Below, one piece after another: positions 53,783 through 63,800 of a DNA stretch of 64,000 nt (position 1 is the first letter of the stretch; each line of letters starts with the position of its first letter). A program made the position numbers and the translations under genes. The DNA is taken from the NCBI GenBank assembly GCA_002840015.1, contig PGZE01000004.1, positions 1-64,000 on the forward strand, read 5' to 3'. Below the pieces are notes generated by a model. That model saw only the letters and a list, made by a program, of their open reading frames with translations. It was not told the DNA's origin and ran no database searches. Source of the DNA: Gammaproteobacteria bacterium HGW-Gammaproteobacteria-2 (lineage in GTDB: Bacteria; Pseudomonadota; Gammaproteobacteria; Xanthomonadales; Xanthomonadaceae).

Positions 53783-54673
53783 ATGTTGAACTCACCCCAA
53801 CGCGTTGAACGGCAAGCCACTGACCGCGGCTATGTACCGATTTACACCACCGCCGTGGTCGAGCAACCGTGGGATCAATACAGCGATGGCGATCACGCGG
53901 TGTGGTCGCAGTTATTCGAGCGCCAGCACCAGGTGTTGCAGGGCCGGGCCTGTGACGAGTTTTTTGCCGCGCAGCAGGCGATGGGGATGTCGGCGCAGCA
54001 GATACCGCGCTTTTCCGACATCAATCAGGTGCTCGCGCAAACCACCGGTTGGCAACTGGTCGGGGTCGAGGGGTTACTGCCCGAGCTCACCTTCTTCGAG
54101 CACTTGGCCAATCGCCGCTTTCCGGTAACGTGGTGGATTCGCCGCCCCGATCAGCTCGATTACATTGCCGAACCGGATCTGTTCCACGACCTGTTCGGCC
54201 ATGTGCCACTGCTGATGAACCCGGTTTTCGCCGACTATATGGCGGCCTACGGCCGTGGCGGCGTCAAGGCCCATGGCCTGGGCGCCGAGGCGCTGCTCAA
54301 CCTTACCCGCCTGTACTGGTACACGGTGGAGTTCGGGTTGATACGTAGCGGCAATGGGCTGCGCATTTACGGCGCCGGTATCGTCAGCTCCAAAGGTGAG
54401 AGCATCCACTGCCTGGAAAGCCGTGCCCCTAATCGCATCGCATTCGATCTGCGCCGGATCATGCGCACCCGTTACCGCATCGACAGCTTTCAAAAGACCT
54501 ACTTTGTAATCGACGATTTTGCCCAGTTGTTCGACGCAACACGGCCGGATTTTGCTCCGATCTATCGCGAAGTGAATGCACTGACGGCAATCCCTGCAGG
54601 CAGCATCCTGGGTTCGGACAAAGTGCTCAACCGCGGCACCGGCGAAGGTTGGAGCAACGACGGCGACGTATAG
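53783..54673 (+). CDS. phhA: Phenylalanine 4-monooxygenase
   Basis: Converts phenylalanine to tyrosine with tetrahydropterin and non-heme iron. The 296-residue protein is of bacterial PhhA size with iron ligands FHDLFGH (His135, His140) and Glu183 in WYTVEFGL, plus SKGESIHCLES. I chose ATG 53783 over an upstream longer frame. It is divergent from an Lrp-type regulator, its likely controller. No pterin-recycling phhB is in the window. Confidence 0.95.
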   Translation: MLNSPQRVERQATDRGYVPIYTTAVVEQPWDQYSDGDHAVWSQLFERQHQVLQGRACDEFFAAQQAMGMSAQQIPRFSDINQVLAQTTGWQLVGVEGLLPELTFFEHLANRRFPVTWWIRRPDQLDYIAEPDLFHDLFGHVPLLMNPVFADYMAAYGRGGVKAHGLGAEALLNLTRLYWYTVEFGLIRSGNGLRIYGAGIVSSKGESIHCLESRAPNRIAFDLRRIMRTRYRIDSFQKTYFVIDDFAQLFDATRPDFAPIYREVNALTAIPAGSILGSDKVLNRGTGEGWSNDGDV

Positions 54674-54685
54674 CTCTGTGCGATG

Positions 54686-55951
54686 TCACAACACCGCCAG
54701 CGCGGCGGCGACGAGCACCATGCACCATAGGCCGAAAGCAACACGCATGCCATAGCGGCGATTGCCACTAATGAATGCCAATGCGGTTTTGGCGATTGCG
54801 CTGCTGACCAACAACAGCACCAAGCCCCAGCGAGCATTGCTCAGTGGCAGTGCATTGGCTGCGGCAAGTTGTGCCAGGCTCGCCGCCGCCGCATGCCATT
54901 CGGCCAATGCCGCCAAGGCTGAGGTGATCAGTGCGCCGGCATTGCCCATTACTTGCGTCAGCGCGGCCGAAATCAACAATACCAGGCTGATCGCCACGGC
55001 CAGCAACACGGCATGGCGTAGTTGAAAACTGCGTCCGTTCAGTTTTGGTGGCTCGCTCGATTGACCGGATTGCGCGCGAAGCCCCAACAGCGCAACGATC
55101 AGCAATGTCACGCCAGCACCAGTCAATGGCAGGACACCGGCTGTTGCCAGTGGCAGCGATACCGAAGCCACTACAACAGCCATCAGTAATAATGAGGCAA
55201 GGTTGGAAAGGAGTGCCGCAGATGCCGCAAATGCCGCCAGCTCTGGCTGCCGTCGCACCGCTGCACCATAACTGGCAACCGTTGCAGTGGACGAGACAAA
55301 ACCGGCAAAAAAACCAGCCAGTTGCAGACCCCAACGCGCGCCGGCTGCGCGCTGCGCGATGTGCCCCAACACCCCGACCCCCATCACCAGCACCACCAGT
55401 CGCCAGACCGCATCGGGCCGCAATACACCCCAGGGATCAACCGCCCCGCTGGGCAACAGCGGCAAAACCACCAGTGCCGAGGCCAGCAGCACCAACCCAT
55501 CGTGGAGTTCCTGCTCGCTTAGCAATACCCGGCTGAAGTGATGCAGGCTTGCCTTGGCTTGCAGCAAGATCGCGATGGCAACCCCAAGACCCGCAGCCAA
55601 AGATGGAACCTGCATTGCCAGCGCACCCAGCAGCGGGGTCAACAGCAATGTCAGCTCGCCAGTCAAGCCTGGATCACTTTCGCTGCTGCGGCGATAACCT
55701 AGCGCGGCCATCAGCACCAGACCGGCCAGCAAGACAACCAGCACGGCAGTCCCCAGCCAGAAGCCGAGCGCACCTATCAGGGCAGCCAAGGCGTGGGTGC
55801 GTAACCCGGCGATCTGGTTTGGGTGCTCGGCATTTGCGCGCTCGCGCACCAAGCCGATCAACAAGCCGATACCTGAGGCGGTTGCCAACCCCATGATGCT
55901 GGGTAACTGCGTAGACGTCATGACGCCGGCTCCCGATGGCACGCTGAGCAC
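54686..55951 (-). CDS. MgtC/SapB-DUF4010 membrane protein
   Basis: A 421-residue protein (or from ATG 55921, 411 residues) with an N-terminal MgtC/SapB-like part (LATASGIGLLIGLVRERAN, GLRTHALAALIGAL) and a C-terminal DUF4010 part, with about 12 membrane segments in total. Function of this two-domain family is not established; magnesium or envelope roles are suggested by MgtC. It is convergent with phhA and divergent from the 2OG oxygenase. Confidence 0.85.
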   Translation of the reverse strand: MLSVPSGAGVMTSTQLPSIMGLATASGIGLLIGLVRERANAEHPNQIAGLRTHALAALIGALGFWLGTAVLVVLLAGLVLMAALGYRRSSESDPGLTGELTLLLTPLLGALAMQVPSLAAGLGVAIAILLQAKASLHHFSRVLLSEQELHDGLVLLASALVVLPLLPSGAVDPWGVLRPDAVWRLVVLVMGVGVLGHIAQRAAGARWGLQLAGFFAGFVSSTATVASYGAAVRRQPELAAFAASAALLSNLASLLLMAVVVASVSLPLATAGVLPLTGAGVTLLIVALLGLRAQSGQSSEPPKLNGRSFQLRHAVLLAVAISLVLLISAALTQVMGNAGALITSALAALAEWHAAAASLAQLAAANALPLSNARWGLVLLLVSSAIAKTALAFISGNRRYGMRVAFGLWCMVLVAAALAVL

Positions 55952-56041
55952 ACCATGTTACCCGTAACACCGCATTACCACTGACGTGTCCAATGCAGGC
56001 ACGCTACCATTCTCGATCCATACGATCCTGGCATCTACGCA

Positions 56042-56755
56042 ATGACAACGTCAGCCGATGATTTCATCGAAGTCTACCCCGACACATTACCGGGCGATGT
56101 CTGCGCACAGTGGTTGCAGCGGTTTGAAAGTGGGGCAGAGCATTGTCCTGGCCGAGTTGGTGGCGGGGTAATCCCCGAACTCAAGCGAAGTCGCGATCTG
56201 CAGATTACTGGCAAGCCCGCTTGGCGCACGGTTGAGGAGCAACTCAACGCAGCAATGTTTTCCGGGTTGCTGCAGTACTTGCGCAAGTATCCATATACGC
56301 TGATTGCACCGCTAATGCTGCAAATACCTGATCCCGAATCGGGTACTTCGCGACGACTCACCACCGATGATGTCATCGCGATGGATGATGATCGCCTCGG
56401 TACACTGATTCGCCTGTGTTTTCGCCCTGGTGCGATCAACTTGCAGCGTTACACCGCCGACCAGGGTGGCTACCCGTATTGGCATTGCGAACATTACCCG
56501 CAAGTCGGCGACGGCAATGCCTTGCACCGGACGCTGTTGTGGACGATCTATCTCAATGACGGCTTTGCCGAGGGTGAAACCGAGTTTTTTCACCAACAAC
56601 GATTGATCACGCCGCGAACCGGCAGCTTGCTGATTGCCCCTGCCGGGTTTACTCACACCCATCGCGGCAACCGCCCGTTGGGCAAGGATAAATACATCGC
56701 GACCAGCTGGGTGTTGTTCCAACGAGCCGAAGTATTGTTTGCATCGCCGCAATGA
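56042..56755 (+). CDS. 2OG-Fe(II) oxygenase (prolyl-4-hydroxylase-like)
   Basis: A 237-residue non-heme iron oxygenase. The core has YWHCEHYP with His148 and Glu150 in the place of HxD, ETEFFHQQRLITPRTGSLLIAPAGFTHTHRGNRPLGKDKYIATSWV with distal His205/207 and an Arg for 2-oxoglutarate. An HxE instead of HxD ligand pair is unusual and could alter activity. The substrate is unknown. A small membrane protein follows. Confidence 0.82.
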   Translation: MTTSADDFIEVYPDTLPGDVCAQWLQRFESGAEHCPGRVGGGVIPELKRSRDLQITGKPAWRTVEEQLNAAMFSGLLQYLRKYPYTLIAPLMLQIPDPESGTSRRLTTDDVIAMDDDRLGTLIRLCFRPGAINLQRYTADQGGYPYWHCEHYPQVGDGNALHRTLLWTIYLNDGFAEGETEFFHQQRLITPRTGSLLIAPAGFTHTHRGNRPLGKDKYIATSWVLFQRAEVLFASPQ

Positions 56756-56822
56756 CAAGCACCGTTGATAACCCCAAGTGCGTGTAAACTTCCCCGGAAA
56801 CGGCCTCGCGCGCGGAGGATGC

Positions 56823-57086
56823 ATGTCCTGGTTGGTGTTATTACTGTTGTCCGTTGCCAGTTTCGTTCTGGCCTTGTTTGCACCCTGGACCTGGCTGGCC
56901 GCATTGGCTGCACTGGGTTCTTTCGTGCTGCTGTTCGCAGCTACGTTCGCTTTGCTTGCACAACGTGTCGGTGCTGCGGCGCGGCCAGAAGCCATTGCCC
57001 TTTATCCTGCGGCACATACCGTGTTGCCCCGTCAGGCCGAACACCAGGCGACGGCGACGGACAGCAAGGATCAACCCCAGCCCTGA
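56823..57086 (+). CDS. Small membrane protein of unknown function
   Basis: An 87-residue protein with two membrane segments (about 3-20 and 24-48) and a hydrophilic tail with Gln, Asp and Pro. GGAGGATG before ATG 56823 is a good ribosome site; earlier in-frame starts lack one. It follows the oxygenase by 67 bases on the same strand. No family recognised. Confidence 0.65.
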   Translation: MSWLVLLLLSVASFVLALFAPWTWLAALAALGSFVLLFAATFALLAQRVGAAARPEAIALYPAAHTVLPRQAEHQATATDSKDQPQP

Positions 57087-57125
57087 AACGTCAAGGCCCT
57101 GGCTGCGTCAGACCCGAGGTCATGT

Positions 57126-60011
57126 TCAGTCGTTGGCGATCTCAACCCGGTTCCGGCCATTGCGCTTGGCGCGATACAGTGCTGCGTCTGCGCGCCGCAG
57201 CAAAATGTGTGGGTCATCCAATGGGCTTGGCACTTGTGCTGCAACACCAACGCTTACCGTCACTTCCAGCTTGGCCTCGGCGATCGCCTTGCACACCTCG
57301 CGCGCTCGCATTTGCGCTTCTTCGATGTGCAAGCCCGGCAGCAACAGGGCGAACTCTTCGCCGCCAAAGCGTGCCAGTAATTCACGGTTCGGATTGTGCA
57401 ATTGCGTCAGTAAATTGGCTATTTGCTTGAGTACGAGGTCACCTTCAAGATGGCCGTACTCATCGTTGTATCGTTTGAAATGATCTACATCGATCATTAA
57501 TGCCGCGATCGGGCGACGCTGGTCAAGGCAACGATGCCATTCGCGTATCAACCCACTATCGAGTGCTCGCCGGTTGGCGATACCGGTCAGGCTGTCTTCC
57601 GTGACCAGATCCGCCAGTTTGCGGTTTGCCACTTCGAGCTCTTGTGTTCGCTCGCCAATACGCTCCTCCAGAAGTCGTTTTGCGACTTGTAGCCGCTGCG
57701 TACGCCACCAGGCGACCCAATGCACGATCGCTGCCAAAACAAGCAATCCCAAAGCTGCGAGAATCGCACGCACCCAGACGTTCTCGCTCCATGTCGGTTG
57801 CACCGTGAATCGATAGAACAGGGGGCTTGCTTCACGCCCCGATAGTGTTCGTGCCTGCACCTCTATCGAATAGTCGCCGCCTGCCGGTGAGCGCAGCGTC
57901 AGCACACGATCTGTTCGCCAAGTGCTCCAATCGGTCGTTACGCCATGTAGGCGATAGCGAAACTCCGCGCCTGGTTCCATGGTTATTAGACCAAATCGCA
58001 TCTCAAGGCTATTGCCAGCCGGGACGATGGCAGGCGATCTGTCCGCTTTCGCAGGCAGCGCGGTATACGCGCCTTGTGCAGAACGTGCGCCGATACTGGC
58101 GAATCCAGCGGACAGCATCGGTTCGGGCGGTTGCAATTGCGTTGAATCAAACTGCAATACGCCTGTCCACGTAATCAGTCTGACAGTGCCGTCACTTCCC
58201 AGGCGCATTCCTACGAAGCCACGGTCGATGCCAGCGCCAAAATAAAGGCGATCCCAACGTTTACTTCCCGGTGCTCGGCGCATTATCTCATTCCAGGTCA
58301 GCGCAAAAGTTCCCGCTGGGCTCTCTACCGTTTGCAAATCGTCTGGGTGCTCTAGCAACGTTACCGGTGCACCACGAGCCTGCACAAATTGCACACCATC
58401 AAAAACAAACGCCTGCTTGTCGATAACCGCGTGGATACGATTATCGAGTTTGAATAGTCGAGTCGCATTACCTTCGTGTTGCGGCAATCCGGTTTCGGGT
58501 GTAAACATTGTTTGCTTTACCACACCGCCGCTATCGGGATCAAATTGCCAGCGTTGCGGTACATTTCGTGTGTCGGACAGCCATAATTCCCCTGCTTCAA
58601 TTCCGCTGATTACGCTGTTAGCACTAATATTTACCAGCGGCGTGGTGCTTAATACGTCCCATCGGCCCTGCAACTGCGCCAACATGTAGACATTGCGCTC
58701 ACCAACAGCAAATATGCGATCCAAACGACCGGTTACCGGCAGCAGCCACTGTATGGCCTCCTCTGCGCGGATTATCGAACGTGGTTGTTGTGCATGCTCA
58801 AGTACCAGAAGTCCACTGCGGTGGCCAATCAATAAACCCGCAGAAGTCGATTGCAGGGCATAGCCTTCGTATTCGAACCATTGTAGGTGTTCCGCTTTGG
58901 GCAGTCGCGCGGTGTCTGGGGTCAAATGCTGCAATCCCGCGCTACCCGCAAACCAGAGCCCACCGTTGTGCCATTCAACGTCGTAGATGGTGCCGGTGAC
59001 ATGGTGAATGGCACTGTATTTTGTCCATTGTGCAGGTAACCGTACTCGAACAAGCTCGCCCTCACCCAAGGCCCACAATCCATTCTCTGCGTCGATATGC
59101 AACGCTTCGATGCTGCCATCGTTTATAGGTACGCGTTCGCGCAGGATTAACGCCGGGTCAAACCGTAACAATTCGCCGTTCACAGTACCCACTGCAATTG
59201 AGCCATCGCTCAGTGCAACAGCACTGTTGGCTCGGTCAGACCCGTACTCAGCGCGATTGCTGTCGCCGATCAACTGAATGTCTTGCTTTTGGAGCTGATA
59301 AAAACCGCGCTCGGCAACGATGATGCTACGCTGCGATGAATTGATGATTTCAACGACACCGTGCTCGGCAAAAACGTTGCCGCCGTCAATATCGTGCATT
59401 TCACCATCATCGCTCACCAGCACCAGACCACGACCATCGATGCGTCCAATCAGTCCAAATGGCGTTGCAAAAAAAAGCCGTGCTGTTTCTGGCAACTGAA
59501 TAGCCCGGATGATGCGATCATCACTATTCAGTGTGTATAGCGCAGTTTCGGTGCGGATGTGTAACAACGCATTGTCTTTGATTATTTGCCATACATTCGC
59601 GACAGGCTCTGCACGAACATCGCCTTCGCGACTCGGTCGCAAATCAATAAACTGCATGTTTCCTTCAGAATCGTAATCAACGCGGCCAAAGGCGTCGAAT
59701 CCACCGACATAGATTCGGCCTTTCAGATCACGGCCGACACTGGTCGCTGCTTCCTTCCCTGGCAAGGCAAGCAAAACCCAGCGGTCTCCATCATAACGGA
59801 GCATTCCTTGTTGGTTGGCAACATAGAGCCGCCCATCGTTGTCTTGTGTTGCACCGTAAAAACGCGGCGGTGCGCCGACACTCTCAGTGCTGTAGCGATC
59901 CAGCAGCGGTGCACCGCGTAATTCCGTGGCCGCACGCGCTGGCTTTATGGTCATCAGTATTGCCAGCAGCAGCAATAGTGCGATGAAGCATTGATGGCCT
60001 TGTCGCAACAT
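57126..60011 (-). CDS. Periplasmic-sensor diguanylate cyclase (propeller-Y_Y_Y-GGDEF)
   Basis: A 961-residue signalling protein: signal peptide (about 1-27), a two-blade-rich beta-propeller sensor (about 40-680), a Y_Y_Y domain (about 690-760), a membrane segment (about 770-790), a coiled coil (about 795-830) and a C-terminal GGDEF domain with GGEEF at 883-887, so it should make cyclic di-GMP. The four residues that would form the RxxD inhibitory site read PNRE, so product feedback at an I-site is not expected. It resembles the PleD-free hybrid sensors of this order. It is divergent from pdxJ. Confidence 0.9.
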   Translation of the reverse strand: MLRQGHQCFIALLLLLAILMTIKPARAATELRGAPLLDRYSTESVGAPPRFYGATQDNDGRLYVANQQGMLRYDGDRWVLLALPGKEAATSVGRDLKGRIYVGGFDAFGRVDYDSEGNMQFIDLRPSREGDVRAEPVANVWQIIKDNALLHIRTETALYTLNSDDRIIRAIQLPETARLFFATPFGLIGRIDGRGLVLVSDDGEMHDIDGGNVFAEHGVVEIINSSQRSIIVAERGFYQLQKQDIQLIGDSNRAEYGSDRANSAVALSDGSIAVGTVNGELLRFDPALILRERVPINDGSIEALHIDAENGLWALGEGELVRVRLPAQWTKYSAIHHVTGTIYDVEWHNGGLWFAGSAGLQHLTPDTARLPKAEHLQWFEYEGYALQSTSAGLLIGHRSGLLVLEHAQQPRSIIRAEEAIQWLLPVTGRLDRIFAVGERNVYMLAQLQGRWDVLSTTPLVNISANSVISGIEAGELWLSDTRNVPQRWQFDPDSGGVVKQTMFTPETGLPQHEGNATRLFKLDNRIHAVIDKQAFVFDGVQFVQARGAPVTLLEHPDDLQTVESPAGTFALTWNEIMRRAPGSKRWDRLYFGAGIDRGFVGMRLGSDGTVRLITWTGVLQFDSTQLQPPEPMLSAGFASIGARSAQGAYTALPAKADRSPAIVPAGNSLEMRFGLITMEPGAEFRYRLHGVTTDWSTWRTDRVLTLRSPAGGDYSIEVQARTLSGREASPLFYRFTVQPTWSENVWVRAILAALGLLVLAAIVHWVAWWRTQRLQVAKRLLEERIGERTQELEVANRKLADLVTEDSLTGIANRRALDSGLIREWHRCLDQRRPIAALMIDVDHFKRYNDEYGHLEGDLVLKQIANLLTQLHNPNRELLARFGGEEFALLLPGLHIEEAQMRAREVCKAIAEAKLEVTVSVGVAAQVPSPLDDPHILLRRADAALYRAKRNGRNRVEIAND

Positions 60012-60353
60012 TAGTGGTGAATTGCAGTCATGGTTTCAGGCCAAAGTTGTCGGCGATGGGTTCCAAGCGTTTGGTTTCAGCACTATTGCATGACCGACTT
60101 CCGGCCCGACACACCCGCAACCGTATCATTCGCCCTTTAAGAATACTCTGATACGACTACCAAGCAACCGGCCAGGCAGGCATGATGAGCCAGCCAAGTA
60201 GCTGCTGCTTCAAACCCGGATAGGACAGACCAGCCGATGTCAGACGCTGATCAGCTCAGGGTTTGAATTTTTTACCCTGAACAGCGGCTTGTCACTTGAA
60301 TCGAGTGTCGAACACAAGTGCGTAACGCGAGAAGTAGCTGTAAGCTTTACACA
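60012..60353. other. Spacer between divergent dgc and pdxJ with two dyads
   Basis: No gene seen in about 340 bases. The palindrome GCTGATCAGC (60246-60255) abuts TCAGGGT/ACCCTGA (60256-60262 and 60274-60280, 12-nt loop holding T6). These may be regulator sites or a weak hairpin. No confident promoter could be placed. Confidence 0.5.
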
Positions 60354-61112
60354 ATGACTTCTTTATCCGTCAATCTCAACAAGATTGCTGTGTTGCGCAA
60401 CTCGCGCGGTGGTACTGAACCCGATATTTGCGTGGCGGCGACTGCTGCAATCCGTGCTGGTTGTCAGGGGATCACGATACACCCGCGGCCGGACGCAAGG
60501 CATGTCCGTTTTGGTGATGTCATGGCTTTGCGGGACCTCTTGCCTGATACCGTTGAGCTCAATATCGAGGGTAATCCGTTTGCTCCCCCGCGCACTGGCT
60601 ACCCTGGGCTTGTGTCGATTGTTGAACAGGCCCGCCCACAGCAGGTTACTCTGGTACCTGATAGCGACAATCAGTTGACGTCGGATCACGGTTTCGATCC
60701 CATGATCGATAGTGATCGGTTAATCAGCGTCGTTAACGCTTTGAAAGCTATGGGTACACGCGTCAGTATTTTTGTTGACGCGAGTGTGCATGGCCTGGAT
60801 CGCTTGCGTGCTATCGGTATTGACCGTGTCGAACTTTATACCGGCCCGTACGCCGCTGCGCATGCAACGGGCGAGGGCAAAGCGGGTGCCAATATCTACG
60901 CGCGCGTGGCCGATGATGCGCGCTTGGCGGGGCTTGGGGTAAACGCAGGTCATGATCTAAGCCAATCCAATCTTGAAGATTTTCTCGCACTGGTCGCGCC
61001 GATTGATGAGGTGTCTATCGGACATGCCTTGATTTCAGAAGCTTTGTACGACGGTATCGAAACAACGGTGAGGCGCTACCTGGCCATCATCACAAAAGCT
61101 GCCGGGGCATAA
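60354..61112 (+). CDS. pdxJ: Pyridoxine 5'-phosphate synthase
   Basis: Closes the pyridine ring in DXP-dependent vitamin B6 synthesis. The 252-residue TIM-barrel protein has [38 protein letters not shown] and the C-terminal [10 protein letters not shown] and [13 protein letters not shown] motifs. ATG 60354 gives the family start; an upstream in-frame GTG is less likely. In Xanthomonas it also neighbours the tonB-exb cluster. It shares a bidirectional terminator with exbD2. Confidence 0.95.
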   Translation: MTSLSVNLNKIAVLRNSRGGTEPDICVAATAAIRAGCQGITIHPRPDARHVRFGDVMALRDLLPDTVELNIEGNPFAPPRTGYPGLVSIVEQARPQQVTLVPDSDNQLTSDHGFDPMIDSDRLISVVNALKAMGTRVSIFVDASVHGLDRLRAIGIDRVELYTGPYAAAHATGEGKAGANIYARVADDARLAGLGVNAGHDLSQSNLEDFLALVAPIDEVSIGHALISEALYDGIETTVRRYLAIITKAAGA

Positions 61113-61170
61113 TCCGCTGCTGCGGTGCTGTGTGGCGGCCGCTGTAAACCGCGTTACCAGCAGACATGCA

Positions 61171-61201
61171 CAAAAAAAGCCGCTATAAGCGGCTTTTTTT
61201 G
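61171..61201. terminator. Bidirectional Rho-independent terminator
   Basis: Stem AGCCGCT/AGCGGCT (61178-61184, 61188-61194) with a 3-nt loop is flanked by A7 on the left and T8 on the right. It ends pdxJ on the plus strand and the tonB-exbB-exbD-exbD operon on the minus strand. Confidence 0.85.
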
Positions 61202-61221
61202 TAATTGCATGATCGCCAGAG

Positions 61222-61629
61222 TTACATCGTCTCAACGAATCCGATCTTTTCCATGCCCGCATTTTTGGCCGTTGACAACACATTGGCCAACACGTCGTAG
61301 CGAGCTTCGCCATTGGTTTCAAGCTCAAGAGTCGGCTGTGGATCGCGCGTCGCTTCGATCTGCAACTGAGGATACAGCGCCGCAGTCGGCAGCGGCGAAC
61401 CGTCCCAAAACAATTGCCCATTGCCGTCGATACGCAAGCGAATCGGCTTCGGCGGATCCTTCGGCTGTTCCAGGTTTTTGCTCGGCTGCGGCAGATCGAC
61501 CTGGATCTGGTACGACGCCATTGGCGCAGTTACCATGAAAATGATCAGCAGAACCAACATCACGTCAACCAGCGGCGTGACGTTGATGTCAGCCATTGCG
61601 CCGCCACTGCTATTGCTACTAAAGGCCAT
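61222..61629 (-). CDS. exbD2: ExbD/TolR-family protein (second copy)
   Basis: A 135-residue bitopic ExbD/TolR protein: short cytoplasmic N-terminus, one membrane helix (about 17-38: ADINVTPLVDVMLVLLIIF with the proton-coupling Asp), and a periplasmic domain. It follows the first exbD copy by 20 bases. Two ExbD copies are typical of Xanthomonas, where the second affects virulence rather than basic iron uptake. Confidence 0.92.
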   Translation of the reverse strand: MAFSSNSSGGAMADINVTPLVDVMLVLLIIFMVTAPMASYQIQVDLPQPSKNLEQPKDPPKPIRLRIDGNGQLFWDGSPLPTAALYPQLQIEATRDPQPTLELETNGEARYDVLANVLSTAKNAGMEKIGFVETM

Positions 61630-61649
61630 CGGGCAAATCCTCGTACGTA

Positions 61650-62066
61650 TCAGTGCTCGGGAGTAGCGACAAAGCCAACCTTGCGAATGCCTGTCTGCTT
61701 GGCCACTTTCACCACGTCACGGATAATCTTGTAACGGGTAGTGCCATCAGCACGTATGTCCACTTGCGGCTGTGGAACTTTCTGCGCTTCTACGGCCAAC
61801 TGTGTTTCCAGCAACGACATGTCGATTGGCTGATCGTTCCAGAATATGGCACCGGTATCCTTGATCGCCAAGGTGATTGGCTGGATCGGTGGTTCGGGAC
61901 GATTTTCGAGTGTCGCTTCCGGCAGCTTGATTTGCACCTTGTGTGACATCAATGGCGCCGTGATCATGAAAATGATCAGCAAAACCAACATCACGTCCAC
62001 CAGGGGCGTGACATTGATTTCAGCCATTGGGCCGCCGCCGCTGCCGCTATTGCTACTGAACGCCAT
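61650..62066 (-). CDS. exbD1: ExbD/TolR-family protein (first copy)
   Basis: A 138-residue ExbD: MAFSSNSGSGGGPMAEINVTPLVDVMLVLLIIFMITAP with the membrane helix and Asp, and a periplasmic domain with VQIKLPEAT. It works with ExbB to convert proton motive force into TonB movement. It is 30 bases past exbB and has a near-identical N-terminus to the second copy, a recent duplication by sequence. Confidence 0.93.
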   Translation of the reverse strand: MAFSSNSGSGGGPMAEINVTPLVDVMLVLLIIFMITAPLMSHKVQIKLPEATLENRPEPPIQPITLAIKDTGAIFWNDQPIDMSLLETQLAVEAQKVPQPQVDIRADGTTRYKIIRDVVKVAKQTGIRKVGFVATPEH

Positions 62067-62096
62067 GGCTGTTTATCTCCCGAAATCCCAAGCAGC

Positions 62097-62963
62097 TCAG
62101 CGCTTGGCTGCCGACTCACCCACACGCGAACCGGTGGCGAAGAAGTCGTGCAGATCATGCGCAAAGGTGTCGAACTTGGAGTTGGTCACCCGATTCACGC
62201 GGACAAAGGCGTTGTAAGCCAACACGGCGGGAATTGCCACGAACAAACCGAGCGCGGTCATGATCAGCGCCTCACCGACCGGGCCGGCAACGGCATCGAT
62301 CGAGGCTTGACCGGTTTGACCGATTTTGATCAGCGCGTGGTAAATGCCCCAAACCGTACCAAGCAGACCAACGAACGGCGCGGTCGCACCGACGGTGGCC
62401 AGCCAGGTCATGCCGCTTTCCAGCCGCGAGTTCTCGCGGGTTACGGCTTGACGCAATGCGCGGTCGATGAACTCTGACCGGTTGAGCGCTTCCGCAAGGC
62501 GCGAACCTTCGCTACGCTGGTGATGTGCTGCGGCTTCTGCACAATCCAGCGCAATTTTCGAGAATGGTTCGGTCTTGGGTTGCTCCTGCATGAAGTGGAT
62601 CGCGTCCTGGGCGTTGGTGGTTTCCCAGAACGTGCGCACCACTCGATCTGCACGCGAACTGACACGCAGATTGGAGAGCACGTTGACGACGGTGTAGTAC
62701 CACGAGCCGATCGACATCACCACCAGGGTGACGAACACCACCCAGCCGACCATATCAAAACCTACCAGCAAGTGGTCAAACCCCATTTGCTGGAATGCCT
62801 CGGCGTCGGTATCGGTGATTCCGGTCGGGATGGCACTTGGAACGGCACTTGGCTGCGCTTCCGTTACTGCTGCCGGTGGGGCGGCAATGGCCGCAGCGTT
62901 CGGATCCACCTCGGTGGTGGCCGATGCCGGGTCGACCGGCTGGGAATTAGAGTCCTGCAGCAT
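62097..62963 (-). CDS. exbB: ExbB/TolQ-family proton channel
   Basis: A 288-residue MotA/TolQ/ExbB protein. A Pro/Ala-rich N-terminal region (about 1-60) precedes three membrane segments; LESGMTWLATVGATAPFVGLLGTVWGIYHALIKIG and GEALIMTALGLFVAIPAVLAYN are the family signatures. It feeds TonB and the two ExbD proteins. It follows tonB by about 45 bases. Confidence 0.94.
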   Translation of the reverse strand: MLQDSNSQPVDPASATTEVDPNAAAIAAPPAAVTEAQPSAVPSAIPTGITDTDAEAFQQMGFDHLLVGFDMVGWVVFVTLVVMSIGSWYYTVVNVLSNLRVSSRADRVVRTFWETTNAQDAIHFMQEQPKTEPFSKIALDCAEAAAHHQRSEGSRLAEALNRSEFIDRALRQAVTRENSRLESGMTWLATVGATAPFVGLLGTVWGIYHALIKIGQTGQASIDAVAGPVGEALIMTALGLFVAIPAVLAYNAFVRVNRVTNSKFDTFAHDLHDFFATGSRVGESAAKR

Positions 62964-63008
62964 AACGCGTACCTTCTGGTTGAAAAGTTGCCTTGGGGTG
63001 GGAAAACA

Positions 63009-63665
<657 letters not shown>

Positions 63666-63800
63666 GCGCGAAAAGACTTGCTCTAGTCCGGTGCAGCAGA
63701 GGCCCTGATCGCGGGATACGATCACAGCCTGAAGCAGCGGTAATTTGTAAGCGTATACGAATGGGACGCTGGCGCCAAGAGCGCTTCGCGGCCCGCCAGA

